From positions 3,906,001-3,970,000 of the forward strand of contig JAFFSR010000251.1 of NCBI GenBank assembly GCA_017163975.1: DNA of 64,000 bases. Reading direction: 5' to 3'. Origin of the DNA: Anastatus disparis. Its lineage: Eukaryota; Arthropoda; Insecta; Hymenoptera; Eupelmidae. The translations under genes were made by a program, and so were the position numbers. Of the stretch, positions 48,611 to 61,984 are shown one piece after another (within the stretch, counting starts at the first letter, position 1; each line of letters begins with the position of its first letter). The notes below the pieces were generated by a model. It did no database searches and was not told where the DNA came from. It was given only the letters and a program-made list of their open reading frames with translations.

Positions 48611-51600
48611 ATGTCATTGATTTTTTGATTAATTAAATATTAAGGTCCGGCTGAGTTTCGGTCGTTACTTTATACAAAAAAGCGAAAAAAAGAAGGTGAA
48701 ATGCCATGGAGCCAATGAGCTTCAACATTATGTGAATAAACTTACTTTTTTACCAAAATATATACGAGCACGTGTGTGTGCTTATGTGTATGTGTATATA
48801 TCCAATATCGTTGAAACGACAATAAGAGAGATGCTTTCTTTTTTTTTCTTTCTTATCCATACGTACAATGATGCGATGCGTCAACTTAGGAGGGCTACTA
48901 TATACGACAATCTTGTTTGATTTTTCGTTAAAGTCCCGACAACGTTAAACAACGGGACGTCCTCTCCTGCTGCTAACAATTCCATTAAAAAAAGAGTATT
49001 GTCAACGTGTGTGTCGTACATTATAAGCGACAATGTTGAAAATTTTTTTTTTTCGGGGGGATACATTATCTTGAAAATAGTTTTCTTGTAAAATTTTCTT
49101 TGCTCAAGGAAAAATTTATTGGATTTCAGTAAGAATGTTCGAGATAATATAGGAATTTCGAAACATTGTTGAATTATTTTGCATTTGAACGCAAATTATA
49201 CTTGTTTGCATATCCAAAAATTTTTTAATAACAACAAATTGTTTATTAAGGAGGGTTAAAGTAGTTCATTATAGGTAAAAAAATTGAGGAATAGTCTAAA
49301 AAAAAGAATATATAGTTATCCATACTATGCAAAATCCATTGTAACTTTTCCTTACCTGGGCTATTAAATAAATTTCCAAGTAAAAGTTATTTACAAAAAG
49401 TGCTTTTGTACTTGATCATTCGTAAATTTTATGATTCCAAATAGTAATAGCAAGATTGCTCTAGTCAAAAATTGTAAACGAATTTAGAAAAATAGGATAT
49501 AAAAGTACATAGTTCACAATGACCACAACAAAAGAATATAATTAATCAAATTAATGATTTATTTATTTTTATGTTTATTATAAATAGAGGGTAAAATAAT
49601 GCGGAACTTTACGTGAATTATTCACGCGTTAAGAATACATTTTTAGGGCAAAAGGAATTAAAGATAATATAAAATTTATTGATAATTTCAATAATCATCA
49701 TAAATGTTTTAGAGTAACAATATTGTAAGAATTTTTATCAATTTACCGGTCTATGATTAGCTACTAACGGATCTGATACAACTAAGTTTTTACTAACTAG
49801 TTTAAATATTTTTGACTATTGGTTAATATCAAGCTGATGAGAATTTACAATAGAGTAACAAGTATATAAAAAGTAAATAGAAAAAATTAATTTTTCGAAA
49901 AATTAAACTATTTTTATGAAAAAGGAGATCCAGATTTTAATATTTAAATATAACATTTAATATTAAAAACAGCTTTAAATAGATAATAAAAAATACATTT
50001 GTATATATTATGTGTGTAACTCCCGCCTCCTTTGTAAAAGACACATATACAGAAAACATGAAGATACAAAAAAAAAAATCAAAGCCGATTGATCAAATCT
50101 AAAGAAAAAGATGAACACGTTTAAGGTGAAGGTAAAAGCTAAAGACGACAAAGGTTGATCGGGCGGTAACGAGTCGTTTGTTGGTTTTTGTCGCATTACG
50201 TTTGCTTTTGGCGTCGTGAAATCGGTTTACCTGGACACACAGAAAGAAGAACGAAACATTAGGACCAAGGGGGAAAAAAGGAGAAGAAGGAAGAAAGAAG
50301 AGAGAAAAAAAGAGGCCACATTGCTTTAACTGATCATAATGGGAAGATCGAAGGCGGTTATTAGCTGGACAAGGAAACCCATAGTTTTCGCTAAAAACGG
50401 TGAAAGATCCTTTATTTTTTTTCTTTTTTTTTTTTGCTTCTCCTTTTTCTCTTTCTACCTTCTTCTTTCTCACTCGTTGACGCAATAGAAGCAGCTCTCT
50501 TTGATGGCTTTATCGATCCTCCGGTTCTCTTTGGTACAGATTCTCTCCATTTCTTTTATAGTATTCTTATGTTATGTATTATGCCTTCTTTTTGTTTTTT
50601 TTTTTTTTTTTGATCTTTGAAAATATATTAGAAAACTTCTTGTGACATGTGTATAAATGCTTGCTCTGAGGTTTATTCTCAACTTAAAGATTCGAAGAAA
50701 ATTCGAATTGTCATGGAATTCTTTGATGCAATATGCTTTAGAAGTTAAAGTTTTTTCTCCTTCAATAGTAAATAATAAAAAAAGAAAAAATTCCAAAGCA
50801 GATTTAACGGATTTTCTTTACGGATTTATATTGATTTTAATCGAATCATTGAAATTTTCACTGGTTTTAGTAAACACTTGTGACAAAAAAATTAAAGCGA
50901 TTATACTTTAATATACTTATGGTATTTATGTATTAGAGTTGTTATTACGCACAATTTAATTCCATTAAAATAACTGAATTTAATCAAATACGGTGTATTA
51001 TTTATTAAGTGTATTGAGATTATTAATGATGACAAAATATAATTTATTCAGTATTCATTTTAAGGTAATTATGAAATATAAATTTATAAAAGAAACTTTA
51101 GTGAGTCCAGATTACAACTATTTCAATAAAATAATAATCGCAAGATTCATCATTCAAATTATCATCATATACATTGCCTATATTATATAAATTTAAAATA
51201 CAATTAGTGAACTTTATTCTGTAAATATTGATCCTCTCTCTTTCTCAAAAGATCTTGATTTACTCGAACAAAATATTTACGTAAAGCTCATTAAAGCTTA
51301 AAATAAATCGGAACGAATTATTCCATAGACTTTAAAGGTTATCATTTTCCAAATACTCAACTTTTAAATTTATCCGTGTCCCATTGAACGTAAAGCGCGT
51401 CAATCACAACAAAAGAATAATACACACCCACAATAACCGATCGCTTTCTTTTTTCTCTCTGTATACTTTTTTTTTCTATGACGTTCGAAAATTGACGAAA
51501 AAAAAGCCAGCGTTGACCTGCATTTCAAAGAATTCTCTTGGTTAATGCAACCAACATAACACTATTCTCTTTCGTAAAAGTAACCTACAAACAAAAGTTT

Positions 51601-54600
51601 AGTCAAAAGCTTCCCCAAATTCTCTATATATACATGTCTATGTTGCATGAGATACATAGACGGCTATTTGCAAGCAAGTTTGTTTCATGCAATTCCAGAG
51701 GCTTTTACCCAATATATACACACACATACGTGTGTGTACAAAACGAATGCTTGTTTTGAGGGAGATTTGAAACACGAGGTCTTTTCGTTCAACATACATC
51801 AAACGATGTATATTGTATATGTTGTTGCGACGATTGCTTACGAAAACTTTACCAATTCGCTATGCTGCAATAGTACAAACAAGCTTATTCGACCTTTGAT
51901 TTAGTATGGATATTATGCTTACTGATTTAAATGGAAAAAAAAGTTTATTTAGTTGTTGCACATCGTAGTCCAGATTTATTTTAGATTGAGGCATGTTTGT
52001 ATCATCATTGTAAAAATATTAACATCTTTTTATGTATCGAATTTTTCAATTACAATTTTGATTATTTGAAAATTTTAAATACATACTATATTTTGAATTT
52101 TATATAAATTTCCAATTAACATAAAACAATAATTAATATCATAAATTCTATTGGACAAGTATTTCAAACTAAATGTTTTTCTATTTATATAATGCATGAA
52201 AAAATGTTTATCCTTTATCTTGTAAAATGAAACAAAAGCTTGAAATTTTATAAAGATCAAAATAAAAATTACTATTATTCGATTGTAACCACAGTTATTT
52301 CGATTTTTATAAGCAATTTTTCATAGCAAATCAATATTCTACCTAAAAATTTATTCAATATCACAAATCATCCTGCAAACACCTTGTTCTAAAACAATTT
52401 TGAAGAAAAAAAAAATTTCATCTTTTATAATTATAGGGATTTTCAAAAATATTTAAGAAAAAAAAACATAAGAAAAAAATATCAAGTTACCAACAGCAGC
52501 AGTGCGTTTAATGCCTCGAAGATAGCATTGCAAAAATATTTCTTCTTATGGCCCCCGCGCGTTTAAGCATCTTTGCGAAAAATTAGCGATTCTCCTTTCT
52601 CTCTCTTTGTTCCAGGTGCAAAGCAGCACCTGCTGCACATATGGGTAACGCATCATCCAACGTTATTTATGTATTCTCTCTTATGTGTATTGTCTTCGCT
52701 TAAACTTTTTGAAGATTTTTTTTGTTTTCATAAACGGTAATTGATAAGCGGCGAATATTTATTGATGTTATAATGTTACTATTATTAAATTATTATTATC
52801 GTATTAACTTGTATTGTTATTATTATTGGTATTATATTCATAGCGCGCGCGTATAAAGGTTTAAAGTTATAACAATTTTTAAAATATCGAAAATTGATTA
52901 TTTTAAAGAAACAAATGCATTAAGTAAAAGGTCGAAGGATACAGTTATAATGATAATAAAGAGCATTAGTTTAATATAAATTAACGATTTGCATATTATT
53001 AACTATACTTCATATGTTTTTGATTAAAGTTGAAAAATACAGTAATAGTCTATTAGTAATATTAAATTAAATTTAAAAAATTAAATTAATAAAAATAAAA
53101 TAATAAAAATAAAAAAATATCTATAAAAATGGTGCAAAAAAAACAAATGATGCTAATAAAAGAAAAGTAAACATTTGCAGAATAGACAATATTTTTGATT
53201 TGTATTGACAATAATGTCAATCGTGTACTTCAATTGTTTTCGATGAATTGAAAAATCAAAACACTGTCGTATACATTTGGCAATTGTTTTTCCATTGTAA
53301 ACCAACGAAAATAAACTAGATTACAGGAGTGAAGAAAGATTACATTTATTCACACAGTGTACGGTACATTTTTGTATGTAACACGAATTGTTTATCATTG
53401 TACACTAACCTACTTTTGTTTAGCATGAAAATATTTAAAGTTCAAAGCAAAGAAGAATTTGATTTTTCTTTATATTTATTGATCTAGTTGTATTCAAATT
53501 ATGTCAATGAAATACGTAAGTATAAATAAAAAAAAGGTAAAAGAAAAAATGAAAAACAAATTATTTTACCTTTACAAAAGTAAAAATTTCGTCCTTTTGC
53601 AGCGTGTACACGAGCATAGCCGAACAAAGTATCACAAACAATTCTAGCCATATGTACTTGAAAATTCACTAATTATACACGAAAATCAAACTATTTCAAT
53701 AACAAATTATGTTCCAAACTAATAAACAAAAAAATATAACACTTAATTCGTCGATCCATTCGCGAATTCAAAAACATTAATGTACCAAAAAAACTACACG
53801 GAAAAATAAACAAATAAATCATAAACCGATTATAAAGCCGGCAGGCGCGAGAGCAGGCGCGCGCTATCACCTGTAGCTCGAATTTCAAATGTTACTCGGT
53901 TGATCACCAGCTGGCGCCAGCTTACACGCGCTTAACAAACAAGTACAGATGGCAGTAGCGCACGTGAGCATGGAAAAATTTATGTATATATACGCGCGAG
54001 CTTTTTATCGAACGCTTTTCAAATGATAAGGGTGAGCTTTTGCATTACCAGCTAAAGTTGCGGGTAATTCAGGTTGCGCTTGGCAAGGGAGGATTATTGA
54101 TTTTATTTTATTTATTTTTACCCTGTAGCTTATATGCGCAGCACTAAGATTCAGCTTTATTGTAGGTTGGTAATGAAATTTCATGCGTGTACTGAGAGTC
54201 GATAAAAGCTGTGCAACTGAGGTTTAGAAAAGTCACTGGTTATGAATATTTTTATAGTTTACTTATGCTAAATTTTTCAAACGATAAAATTTTTATTAAA
54301 AAATAATGTTGCGGTAGCGCTGTATTGATGATTTAATTCGTTGGTGATGATTTAATGGTACGTTAAAATGAATTTTCGATTACTGTATATTTAACAATTT
54401 ATTTTAAAGTTTTCAATCTTTTAATAGGAATTAGAATTAACTCAAAATTCAAATTTCGCATGAATTAGAAAAATAACGATCAATTAACTTAATTAAAAGA
54501 AAGGATGCTGATATTGAATCTAATCATATTGATGGATATAATATATTCAATGTTGATGCTCAAGACAACAGATATGTAAGATTATTATAGAAAATTGAAT

Positions 54601-57600
54601 TAAATCTTCTATTCGATTTTTCTTTTTCTTTTTAATTATTATTAATATTTTTTCAGATAACATTGCAAGTTTATGTTATTGACATTTTGTTAATTATTAT
54701 TTTTCACTTTTTTTTTATAATATATGATTATTCTAATACTGTATTTTATCTTACATATCATATTTAAGAACAAAATTAGTCTATAAAAATTAAAGTCTAC
54801 AAAAATCAAAAGTGCTCATAAGTACAGCTAAAATTTGCATTATGATATTACACTTATAATTAGTTGAATATGTCCAAATCGATTATTTAATTATTATTTT
54901 TTTTCTAACAATCATTTAATCATTATATACGTTATTTCACCTTAAACTTGACACTTTAATATAAATCTAGCAATAAAAAAGAATCCTTAATTGCCTGGCG
55001 CCACGAAAGATAAAAGAGAAAGTGAAAAGTGCCGTTTATATATATATACGAAACATGAAGCAAAGAAGAGAAGCAGAAGAATCTTGTATATTCCCACATT
55101 GAGTTAGAATGAAAAAGAAAAAGTAGCTATATATTCGTTTATACGATCAGAAGGATGTTTCTTTTATTTTTTTCGATTCGATCTTGTCACTTGATTTGAG
55201 GAAAACGAGCAAAACTTAAGCTTCGCGCGATCGTTCGTGTTATGTATATGAAAATAAAAAGAAGAAAAAAAAATGTTTAAAGGGAATGTTCCATAAAAGG
55301 ATAGAATACGAGGGATAAAAGAAATGGGCAAGTAATTAAGAGTGACCTGTCGGAGGAAAAGATATAACCGAATGAGAAAAAGAGTAGAGGTGCGTGTCGG
55401 TCGTCAAGAAGCGATCGCGAGACCAAGATAACGAAGATGCACGTATATAGTCAATCGTAGTTTTACGTTCGCTGACTTTTCTCTTTTATTATTGTCGTGC
55501 TTGTATTTATTCTCTTCTTTTCTTTAACAGCATATAAAGAATGGAACAAAAAAACATAAAATAAGAGAATAGATGAAAGCACGCATATAGCAGTTATAAT
55601 TTGATTAAAGAGAAAATGAGAAAAAAATTTGATTGAATAAAAAAAATTGATGAATATTAAAGGGGTAATAATACTATTATAGCCATCAGTTAAAAGATTA
55701 ATGAATAAATAAGACAATTGAATAGTTTTAATAAAAAAGAGTGATTTCACAATTAGTTATAAGATGTTATAAAACTTTCTAAAATATATTATAATTATAA
55801 AATTTAATAATATAATTAACAGTTAAGAATAAAAAATTCCATAATAAATATTTATATTATTTGTATTTTTTAAATATTTATATAAACAAAATGAAAAACT
55901 AACTTTTTGAATATTGACGTTCACCTAATTTATTTTAACTTGAAGTAAATTACTTTAATTATTTTAATAAATAGGCGATTCAAAAAGTCAAGCATAATAA
56001 TACGATAAAAGTACTCTTTTAAAAACTTTATGTAAAATAAAAAAAAAATCCAGTATTAAATGATCCTTTTTACTTTTAATACTGGTAAAAGAAGAAAAAA
56101 TATATGAGTCATTTGGAATAAAACAATATCAAACTGTCAATAAAATGTAAACGACCAAAAAATATCTTGAAAAATACATAATCTCAAACGTCTCTGAAAA
56201 TAATAAACTTTATGAGCAATCGAAAAAACTTGATTTAAAAATATTTAAAAATTATTTATCCTAGAAATTGAGTTTTCCTTTTTAAATTTACTTCAATTTT
56301 TATTGTGGCCAAACGAAAATCGGCTTTTTATTTTAACAAAAAGATAGTTTTCCTTGCTTAACAAATTCTTTTATGAAAACTTTTTTTAAATTCAATGTAT
56401 CAGAGAACATTACTTTTAAAATGAAAAATTTAATGTAAAACTAATTTTATGATCCAACCAATATCTGTTTTAAGAAAACCAACAAAATTAAAACAACATA
56501 CTCAAAAATTAGTTAAGTCATTTTCAATTTATAAATAATAACATTGATGCATTCTATTTTCTAAATATTTTCTCATATTTTCTAAAAGTAGTGTATTTTG
56601 ATCAGTACTATCTAAAAAATGTTTAAATAATGTAATTTTAAAATTACTTCTTTCTTTTTTTTATAATCACAAAACCTCTACTACGAGGAAGCAAAATATG
56701 GTATGTAAAAAGAAAGAAAAAAAATGGAAAAAAAAAATAGTTACAATCTTTTTTTACAACGTTAAAATTCCAAGCTCGTTAATCTCCTTGCTCCCATGAC
56801 GTTATTTCTTTCTCTTTAACTTTAAGGCCTACATACGTCTCTATTTCACGCGAGCACCGGCCGCAATGCTACAACGTCCAGCCGGCTAATTTACGATGCG
56901 ATTTTACCGAAAATCCGAGTGAACCAACGAATCGCGCCTTTCTCAACTTTATCTTATTTTACTTTAAATACTTTTTTAGCATATATTTTTCTATTTTTAA
57001 CTTTACTTCTTTTAAATTGCTTTTAATGTTTTGTATTTATTTTTACTTCTGCATTGAACTGATTCCTTTTTATGTTAAGTTTAGTTTTTATATTATGTAA
57101 TTTTTTTAATATTTAATTTTGTTTATGGCTTGATATTCTTTTTCGTTTAAAAATATAAGCTAATCAATTTCTTTCCAAGTGTTTAATATAATAAAAGTAA
57201 TTTTATCAACAAATTTATTATATATTTATTTCCATTCTATAATTGCCAAAAAAATGTAAATTAATTGTATCATTACAAAACATCTACGAGAATGCTAAAT
57301 AATTTTTACGAAATTCAATATAAGGATTTCATCATAATTTTTTAAGTGAGCTCATAAAGCTAATCATCTTCAAATTCGATGAGAATTAGAAAAAAAAAAT
57401 AAAGGAAATAAATTTTTAGGTGTTGAAGAAAAAAAAATTATAAAGTGCACAACCATACATGGTTTCCTTATCTAGTGTAGATATTGATTAATGAATTGCT
57501 CCTATAAAATTCAACACGATTATTTCTCTTCTTCTCCTTTGCTATTTAAAAGAAAAAAAATTCCTTAATAAATTCCTCTCTCTCCTTCTGTTTCTTTATT

Positions 57601-59650
57601 TTCTTCTCACTTCTTTCCATTTCTTCCGCACACGACTTAAATATTGTATATGCATGTGCGTCTGTGAGCGTGTGCTTTTTGGTTAAAGTTTGGTATGCGA
57701 GCAGCTTGTCGTTCTTATTTTTTTCTTATCTCAAGTGTTCTCAAGATTGGTCATGTTTTGTTTCTATTGTCCCTAATTAGATGCCGTTTAAAAGGCTCAT
57801 ATAAGGAAAGAAACTTTTAACGAATCGACCGGTTTTCATTCTGACATTGGGTTAACTTGTACACGTTACGAAGTAAGAAAAATAAAAAATAACGTTGAAA
57901 AATAAACCAAGGCAGATTAAACGACGATGAAATCGAAGAGGACACAGAAAGATACGAAGACTTGAGATATCGTATGGGAAGAAAGGGTTGATATAAAAAA
58001 AAAGAGTACAGGTGACAAGGGATTACGATTAGAAGGTGAGAGTGACGAAAGTCGAAATTAATGGGTCTTCTTTAAATACACGCTTAACTTGTTTGGATTC
58101 ATGTTTATTTATACTGCACTTTTTTTATCAATTTTTCAATTTTTCGTACAATGCAGTCACGAGTTTTCATACCCACTTATGAGCTTACTTATGAACTTTA
58201 CTATAATGTGAGAAGTCTAGGGCTAGATGCATATACAAGTTGATAATAAATTGAGAATTGATTGCAGAAAAATTAAGTAGTTCAACTTCTTATTTTTACT
58301 TTAAATTGAAATTTTGAAAATTCTATTCTCAATTTTATGTTGATATTTACAAAATTTATGAAAATTTTTTTATTTTTATTTCAATTTAATAACTTATTTC
58401 CTTTGTTATTTTTAAATTATTTAAGTAAATATCATTTAAATAATAAATCTTCATTTGAAAAGGTAGAATTTTTTTATTTGTTAAAAAATCAACGTAAAAT
58501 TTAATCTTGCATTCAACTACAATAGTACTATTCACGAATAATTAAGTAACATAAAAAAACACGCTTTTCAATTTAAAAAATCTACAGTATCGTGTAACTA
58601 ACACATCTGTAAAAAGTCAAGTTCTTCTAAATATATCGATAATAAAGACAGAAAAAGTCATATAGATAAAAAAAAATAAGAGAAAAGAAAGTATCCATTT
58701 CAAGCTGGACATCCAATAATGTCTATCGATACTTAAATGTTTTCATCTATGCCATCGGTGCGTCATTCGACCCCCATAAGAATGAGGAAAAGAAAAAAAA
58801 AAGAAAAAGAAGCCGCTAAGAGGACATATAAATGTCTTAAAATACACCTGGCTACGTACATATATCTGTATATACTAAAAAGGGCCCAGGTATTATTATC
58901 TCGAAGAACTTTCGACTTTTCGCCCCATATAACTGTCGTATAACCCTCGCGTGAGTTAAGAAGCTTGATAAGATAAGAAAAAGGCCGATGTGTATAATGA
59001 AAGAATTCAACGACCTTCGGAATTTTTCTTTTTATTTCTTCTTCTTCTTCTTCTTCTTTTTTTCGACCGACTTTTTATAGTTGATTTGTAAAACTAAGCT
59101 CATATATTTTGCACTTTCTAACGCTTCGCTCATTTCTTAAGCACTTTGTGGATTAAGAACTGACCGAGAGATACTATGGCTAAATTTAAAGTATATTACA
59201 TCTTGACTGTTGAGCTTAAACTTTAACGCGAAAGATGATTTATCACTACTTTTTTTTTTATTTATGGGATTTTTAAATCAGTATTCTGTAAACTCTTCTA
59301 GATAAAAGAAATTTTTCAACAGAGGAATGTTTGATGAACTTTAATGAATTTTCTTAAAAGAATAATTTTTTATTGTTATTGTGTATCCTGTAATTTTATA
59401 ATCAATCAATTACTATGTGTATATTTTTTTAGTGGCCTTTCAAATTAAAAAAAATTTAATAATTAAAACGAACAAACAATCGGATAAAAGTATAATATAT
59501 GCATTACAAGCGGTCTATCAAATAAATTTTTCATTAATTTTTATTAGAATTTTCAAGTAAAAATACAATAATTATTCGCTTTGTAATATAAATAAAAAGA
59601 TTATTTAATACAGCTCCTTGGCTCTTCAAAATTTATTTTTTTTGTTTCTT
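48611..59650. other. Non-coding AT-rich DNA with simple-repeat blocks
   Basis: Blocks lie at about 48.65-48.95, 50.0-50.6, 51.4-51.9, 53.8-54.1, 55.0-55.5, 56.75-56.95, 57.5-58.1 and 58.7-59.05 kb. None has a codon pattern. The 84-codon plus-strand frame at 50657-50911 has a less biased composition than most, but no homology or splice context was recognised. Confidence 0.5.
59038..59057. repeat. (CTT)n microsatellite
   Basis: About six to seven CTT units in a T-rich stretch. Confidence 0.8.
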
Positions 59651-59905
59651 ATTTAACGTTGCTGTATTTATGTTATTACGATGCTAATTAACGACGATGA
59701 TCGTCAATGTGTTTGTGAACAAAGTACCCCTGCTGAAAAAAATCACATGATAATCACATGAGAATCATATGAGATTTTGCTGGGATAATCATGTGATTTT
59801 CAGCAGGGATGTACAGTGGTGCTTGTATCAATCAGCCGAGACCCGGATTCGAACTCAGGTCCTCGGATTGCGAATCCATTATTACCGAGTACGACACTGA
59901 AGACC
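59651..59905 (-). mobile_element. tRNA-derived SINE, copy D, interrupted by a small hairpin element
   Basis: Minus-strand SINE: aacgttgctgtattta tail at the left, the TGTGTTTGTGAACAAAG block, tgcttgtatcaat, the B box complement GGATTCGAACTC and a head ending near 59905. In the anticodon position it reads CGCAATCC-like context, diverged from copies A and C. An 81 bp palindrome (59728-59808) splits the body at the place where other copies read aaagcacatgtaac. Confidence 0.75.
59728..59808. mobile_element. 81 bp hairpin element with CCCTGCTG ends inside SINE copy D
   Basis: The left end CCCTGCTGAAAA and right end TTTTCAGCAGGG are inverted, and the interior has three variants of atcacatgat/gagaatcatatga that also pair. 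It sits inside the SINE body, so it arrived after the SINE. Its CCCTG...CAGGG ends resemble the terminal repeats of the elements at 24693 and 34104. Confidence 0.6.
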
Positions 59906-61225
59906 TCTATACAATTTCTTTTATTTCATTATTATTTAAATCAATTTTTGTTTTACTTAGTTTCTACTTACTCGAACGGATTCTCAAGCCCGATCTCATT
60001 TTATTTCCATTTAACTACGAAACAATCATCCAACTAACTTTAAATCAAACTGGAGAACATCGTTCGGTTGGCAAACAAGAAGACAGTTTGTGAGAATTGT
60101 GATATTTCTTTTTTTTTGCGGCTTGAAGAGAAAAAGACGCAACAGCAGAGACAGAGAGTGTTAAACGCTAAAAGTCCAGAGGTATTCGTACGTATATACG
60201 TATATATATATCGATGAACGAGAATCGATTTTGAACGGATAAGAAATAAGGCCCGGGAGGGATATTTGAGAATGCTTTTAGGCAGAGTGGTCAAATGCAC
60301 ACGATCAAGCTTAATAGACGTACCGTGTTGTCTGGGGGGGCTTTTTAGGTTTGACTCTTCGTTTAACTATATGGATATGTTTCACTCTCTTTTTATCTTT
60401 TATCTTCTTTTTTTTTTACATTCTTTTTTTTTTCTTTTGCCTTTTTCTTTTTGATGTAAACGCGACGCAGAAATCAATCTTGTACTTGGGAGCTGGTAAC
60501 TTATACCTCTTGCATTTCGTTAATTATGAATACGTCGTTTATTGTTTTATTGCTTGGTACCGAGAATTTATAAAAAAAATTTTGCCTCTGTGATACTTGT
60601 TTTGTAAAATTTATTGTTAATTATGAAGAAAAAAAATTTATACACATCTTAATTATGTACATATTCCAGTCAAATATTTAATCTACAAAAAAGTGTTTTT
60701 CTTATCCCCTGGCGAAAAGTACGTCGAAAGACGTCTACTTTCTGAGAGAAGTTAAGCATTATCTACGGCGGCTCGGCGCACTAGCGATGCGCAATCGTGT
60801 TGACGCTCTGTTTTTCACGGCAGTTAAGAATACGGAGAAAAACCGAATGAGCACGAAAACGTCGTTAAGAAGATTTAAACACCATTTTTAAACCTCCCAA
60901 CCCACCCACAAACGCACAAATAAAAAACAAAATTAATTCAATAAATTTCATTATTTAATTTAGAAAACGAAATACAAAAACGACACAAGTATAAATTCAC
61001 TTTAAACAAAATAAACCCTAATATTTGATTATGAATTTAAAAGACCAAAAACCCTCTGTAATTATATATTAAATTAAAAATTTTAATCTAATTTAAGGAA
61101 CCAGCCCATTCCCTGCAAACCCACAAAATACTCGATCGCACCGTATAAGCCGATTAGTAGTTAAAATTTAGTATTTGATTAAAATATCTCAACACCAACC
61201 GTAGATTTTAATTATTTCTTTTCCT

Positions 61226-61435
61226 AGAGAGGGCTACGTCTATCCTTCTCTGTCCGCCGGCGTTAGACATTGACTCTCTCCCTCTCTCTTTCTTTTTCAT
61301 ACAGAATAGAGAGGGTTGCGTCTATCCTTCTCTGTCCGCCGGCTTTAAGAATTGACTCTCTCCCTCTCTCTTTCTTTCTCTTATATGTACAATAAAGGTA
61401 GCCGCGAATGGAGGGGGCTATATCTAGCCTTCTTT
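61226..61435. repeat. 80 bp tandem repeat, two full copies and one partial
   Basis: agagagggctacgtctatcc...cttctctgtccgccggc... at 61226 recurs at about 61306 with few changes, each followed by ttgactctctccctctctct. A third, diverged partial copy (gaggggg ctatatctagccttctttgccgg) begins at about 61408. The 99-codon minus-strand open frame here only reflects the repeats. Confidence 0.7.
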
Positions 61436-61459
61436 GCCGGTTACAACAAGCAGTATATC

Positions 61460-61547
61460 TTTTTTTACACAGGGCGCGTACAGTAGGTATTTTACTCCCT
61501 CCTAGCGAAAAGTAAGGTACCCACTGTACGCTGCCTGTGTAAAAAAA
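61460..61547. repeat. Long imperfect hairpin with TTTTTTTACACAGG arms
   Basis: The left arm TTTTTTACACAGGGCGCGTACAGT pairs with the right arm ACTGTACGCTGCCTGTGTAAAAAAA across a loop that holds ctccctcctagcgaaaag. About 35 pairs with few mismatches are visible. It directly abuts the hairpin cassette that starts at 61547. Confidence 0.65.
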
Positions 61548-61683
61548 TCGTATATTCTCCACGGGAGTAAATGAAAAATCCCTTAAATCGTATGTTTGTC
61601 ACCCTCGCCTTCGGCTCGGGTGACATTTAACATACGATTTAAGACATTTTTCGTTTTTACTCCCTAGGTGAATAATATACTAT
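61547..61683. repeat. Hairpin cassette H1
   Basis: Outer ends ATCGTATATTCTCC and AATAATATACTAT are inverted. Then GGGAGTAAA pairs with TTTTTACTCCC, CTTAAATCGTATGTT with AACATACGATTTAAG, and GTCACCC with GGGTGAC around a tcgccttcggctc loop. The ends are shared with the cassette at 61985 but the stem is not. No coding potential. Confidence 0.75.
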
Positions 61684-61807
61684 TTCTTTATTTTTCTTAT
61701 ATAGTAATTTTAAATATTTTATTATTAAAACCTAACTTGTTTTATTTTGTGAATTATAAATTGCAGTGTGTTATAAAGTGTGTAAATTATAAAATGTGAG
61801 TGAAATA

Positions 61808-61928
61808 TTGATGGTTTATTTTAATGATTTATCATCAGTGGGAGAGGGGCAGAGAAGGATAGAGCATACTCGGTCAATAGCAGCAAGCGATTCATCGCGG
61901 TATTTTTATTTTAATGATTTATCATCAA
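61808..61928. repeat. Direct repeat of TTTATTTTAATGATTTATCA 96 bp apart
   Basis: The string tttattttaatgatttatcatca occurs at about 61814-61836 and again at about 61905-61927, enclosing gtgggagaggggcagagaaggatag... . This looks like a duplication around a small inserted segment between cassettes H1 and H2. Confidence 0.5.
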
Positions 61929-61984
61929 AAACGAATTATCACAACGGGTAAGTTGGACGTACTTTTCGCCGGGAATAAGAAAAA

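Larger units (their letters stand above)
60701..61979. mobile_element. Candidate 1.28 kb element bounded by inverted CTTATCCCCTGGCGAAAAGT ends
   Basis: The 25 nt at 60701-60725 reappear inverted at 61956-61979 (GACGTACTTTTCGCCGGGAATAAG) with one gap and one or two changes. A related agcgaaaagtaaggtac lies at 61504. Inside are the 80 bp tandem repeat, the hairpin at 61460 and cassette H1. There is no visible target duplication and no gene, so it may be a composite of several insertions. Confidence 0.4.

Noticed and set aside
48408..48617. 69-codon minus-strand open frame
   Set aside because: Antisense of SINE copy C.
50099..50485. 128-codon minus-strand open frame
   Set aside because: Purine/pyrimidine tract product (KKKKKK, FFSLFF); no recognisable domain.
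59809..60093. 94- and 73-codon plus-strand frames with apparently normal composition
   Set aside because: Their start is the antisense of SINE copy D (tRNA head), and the remainder has no recognisable similarity.
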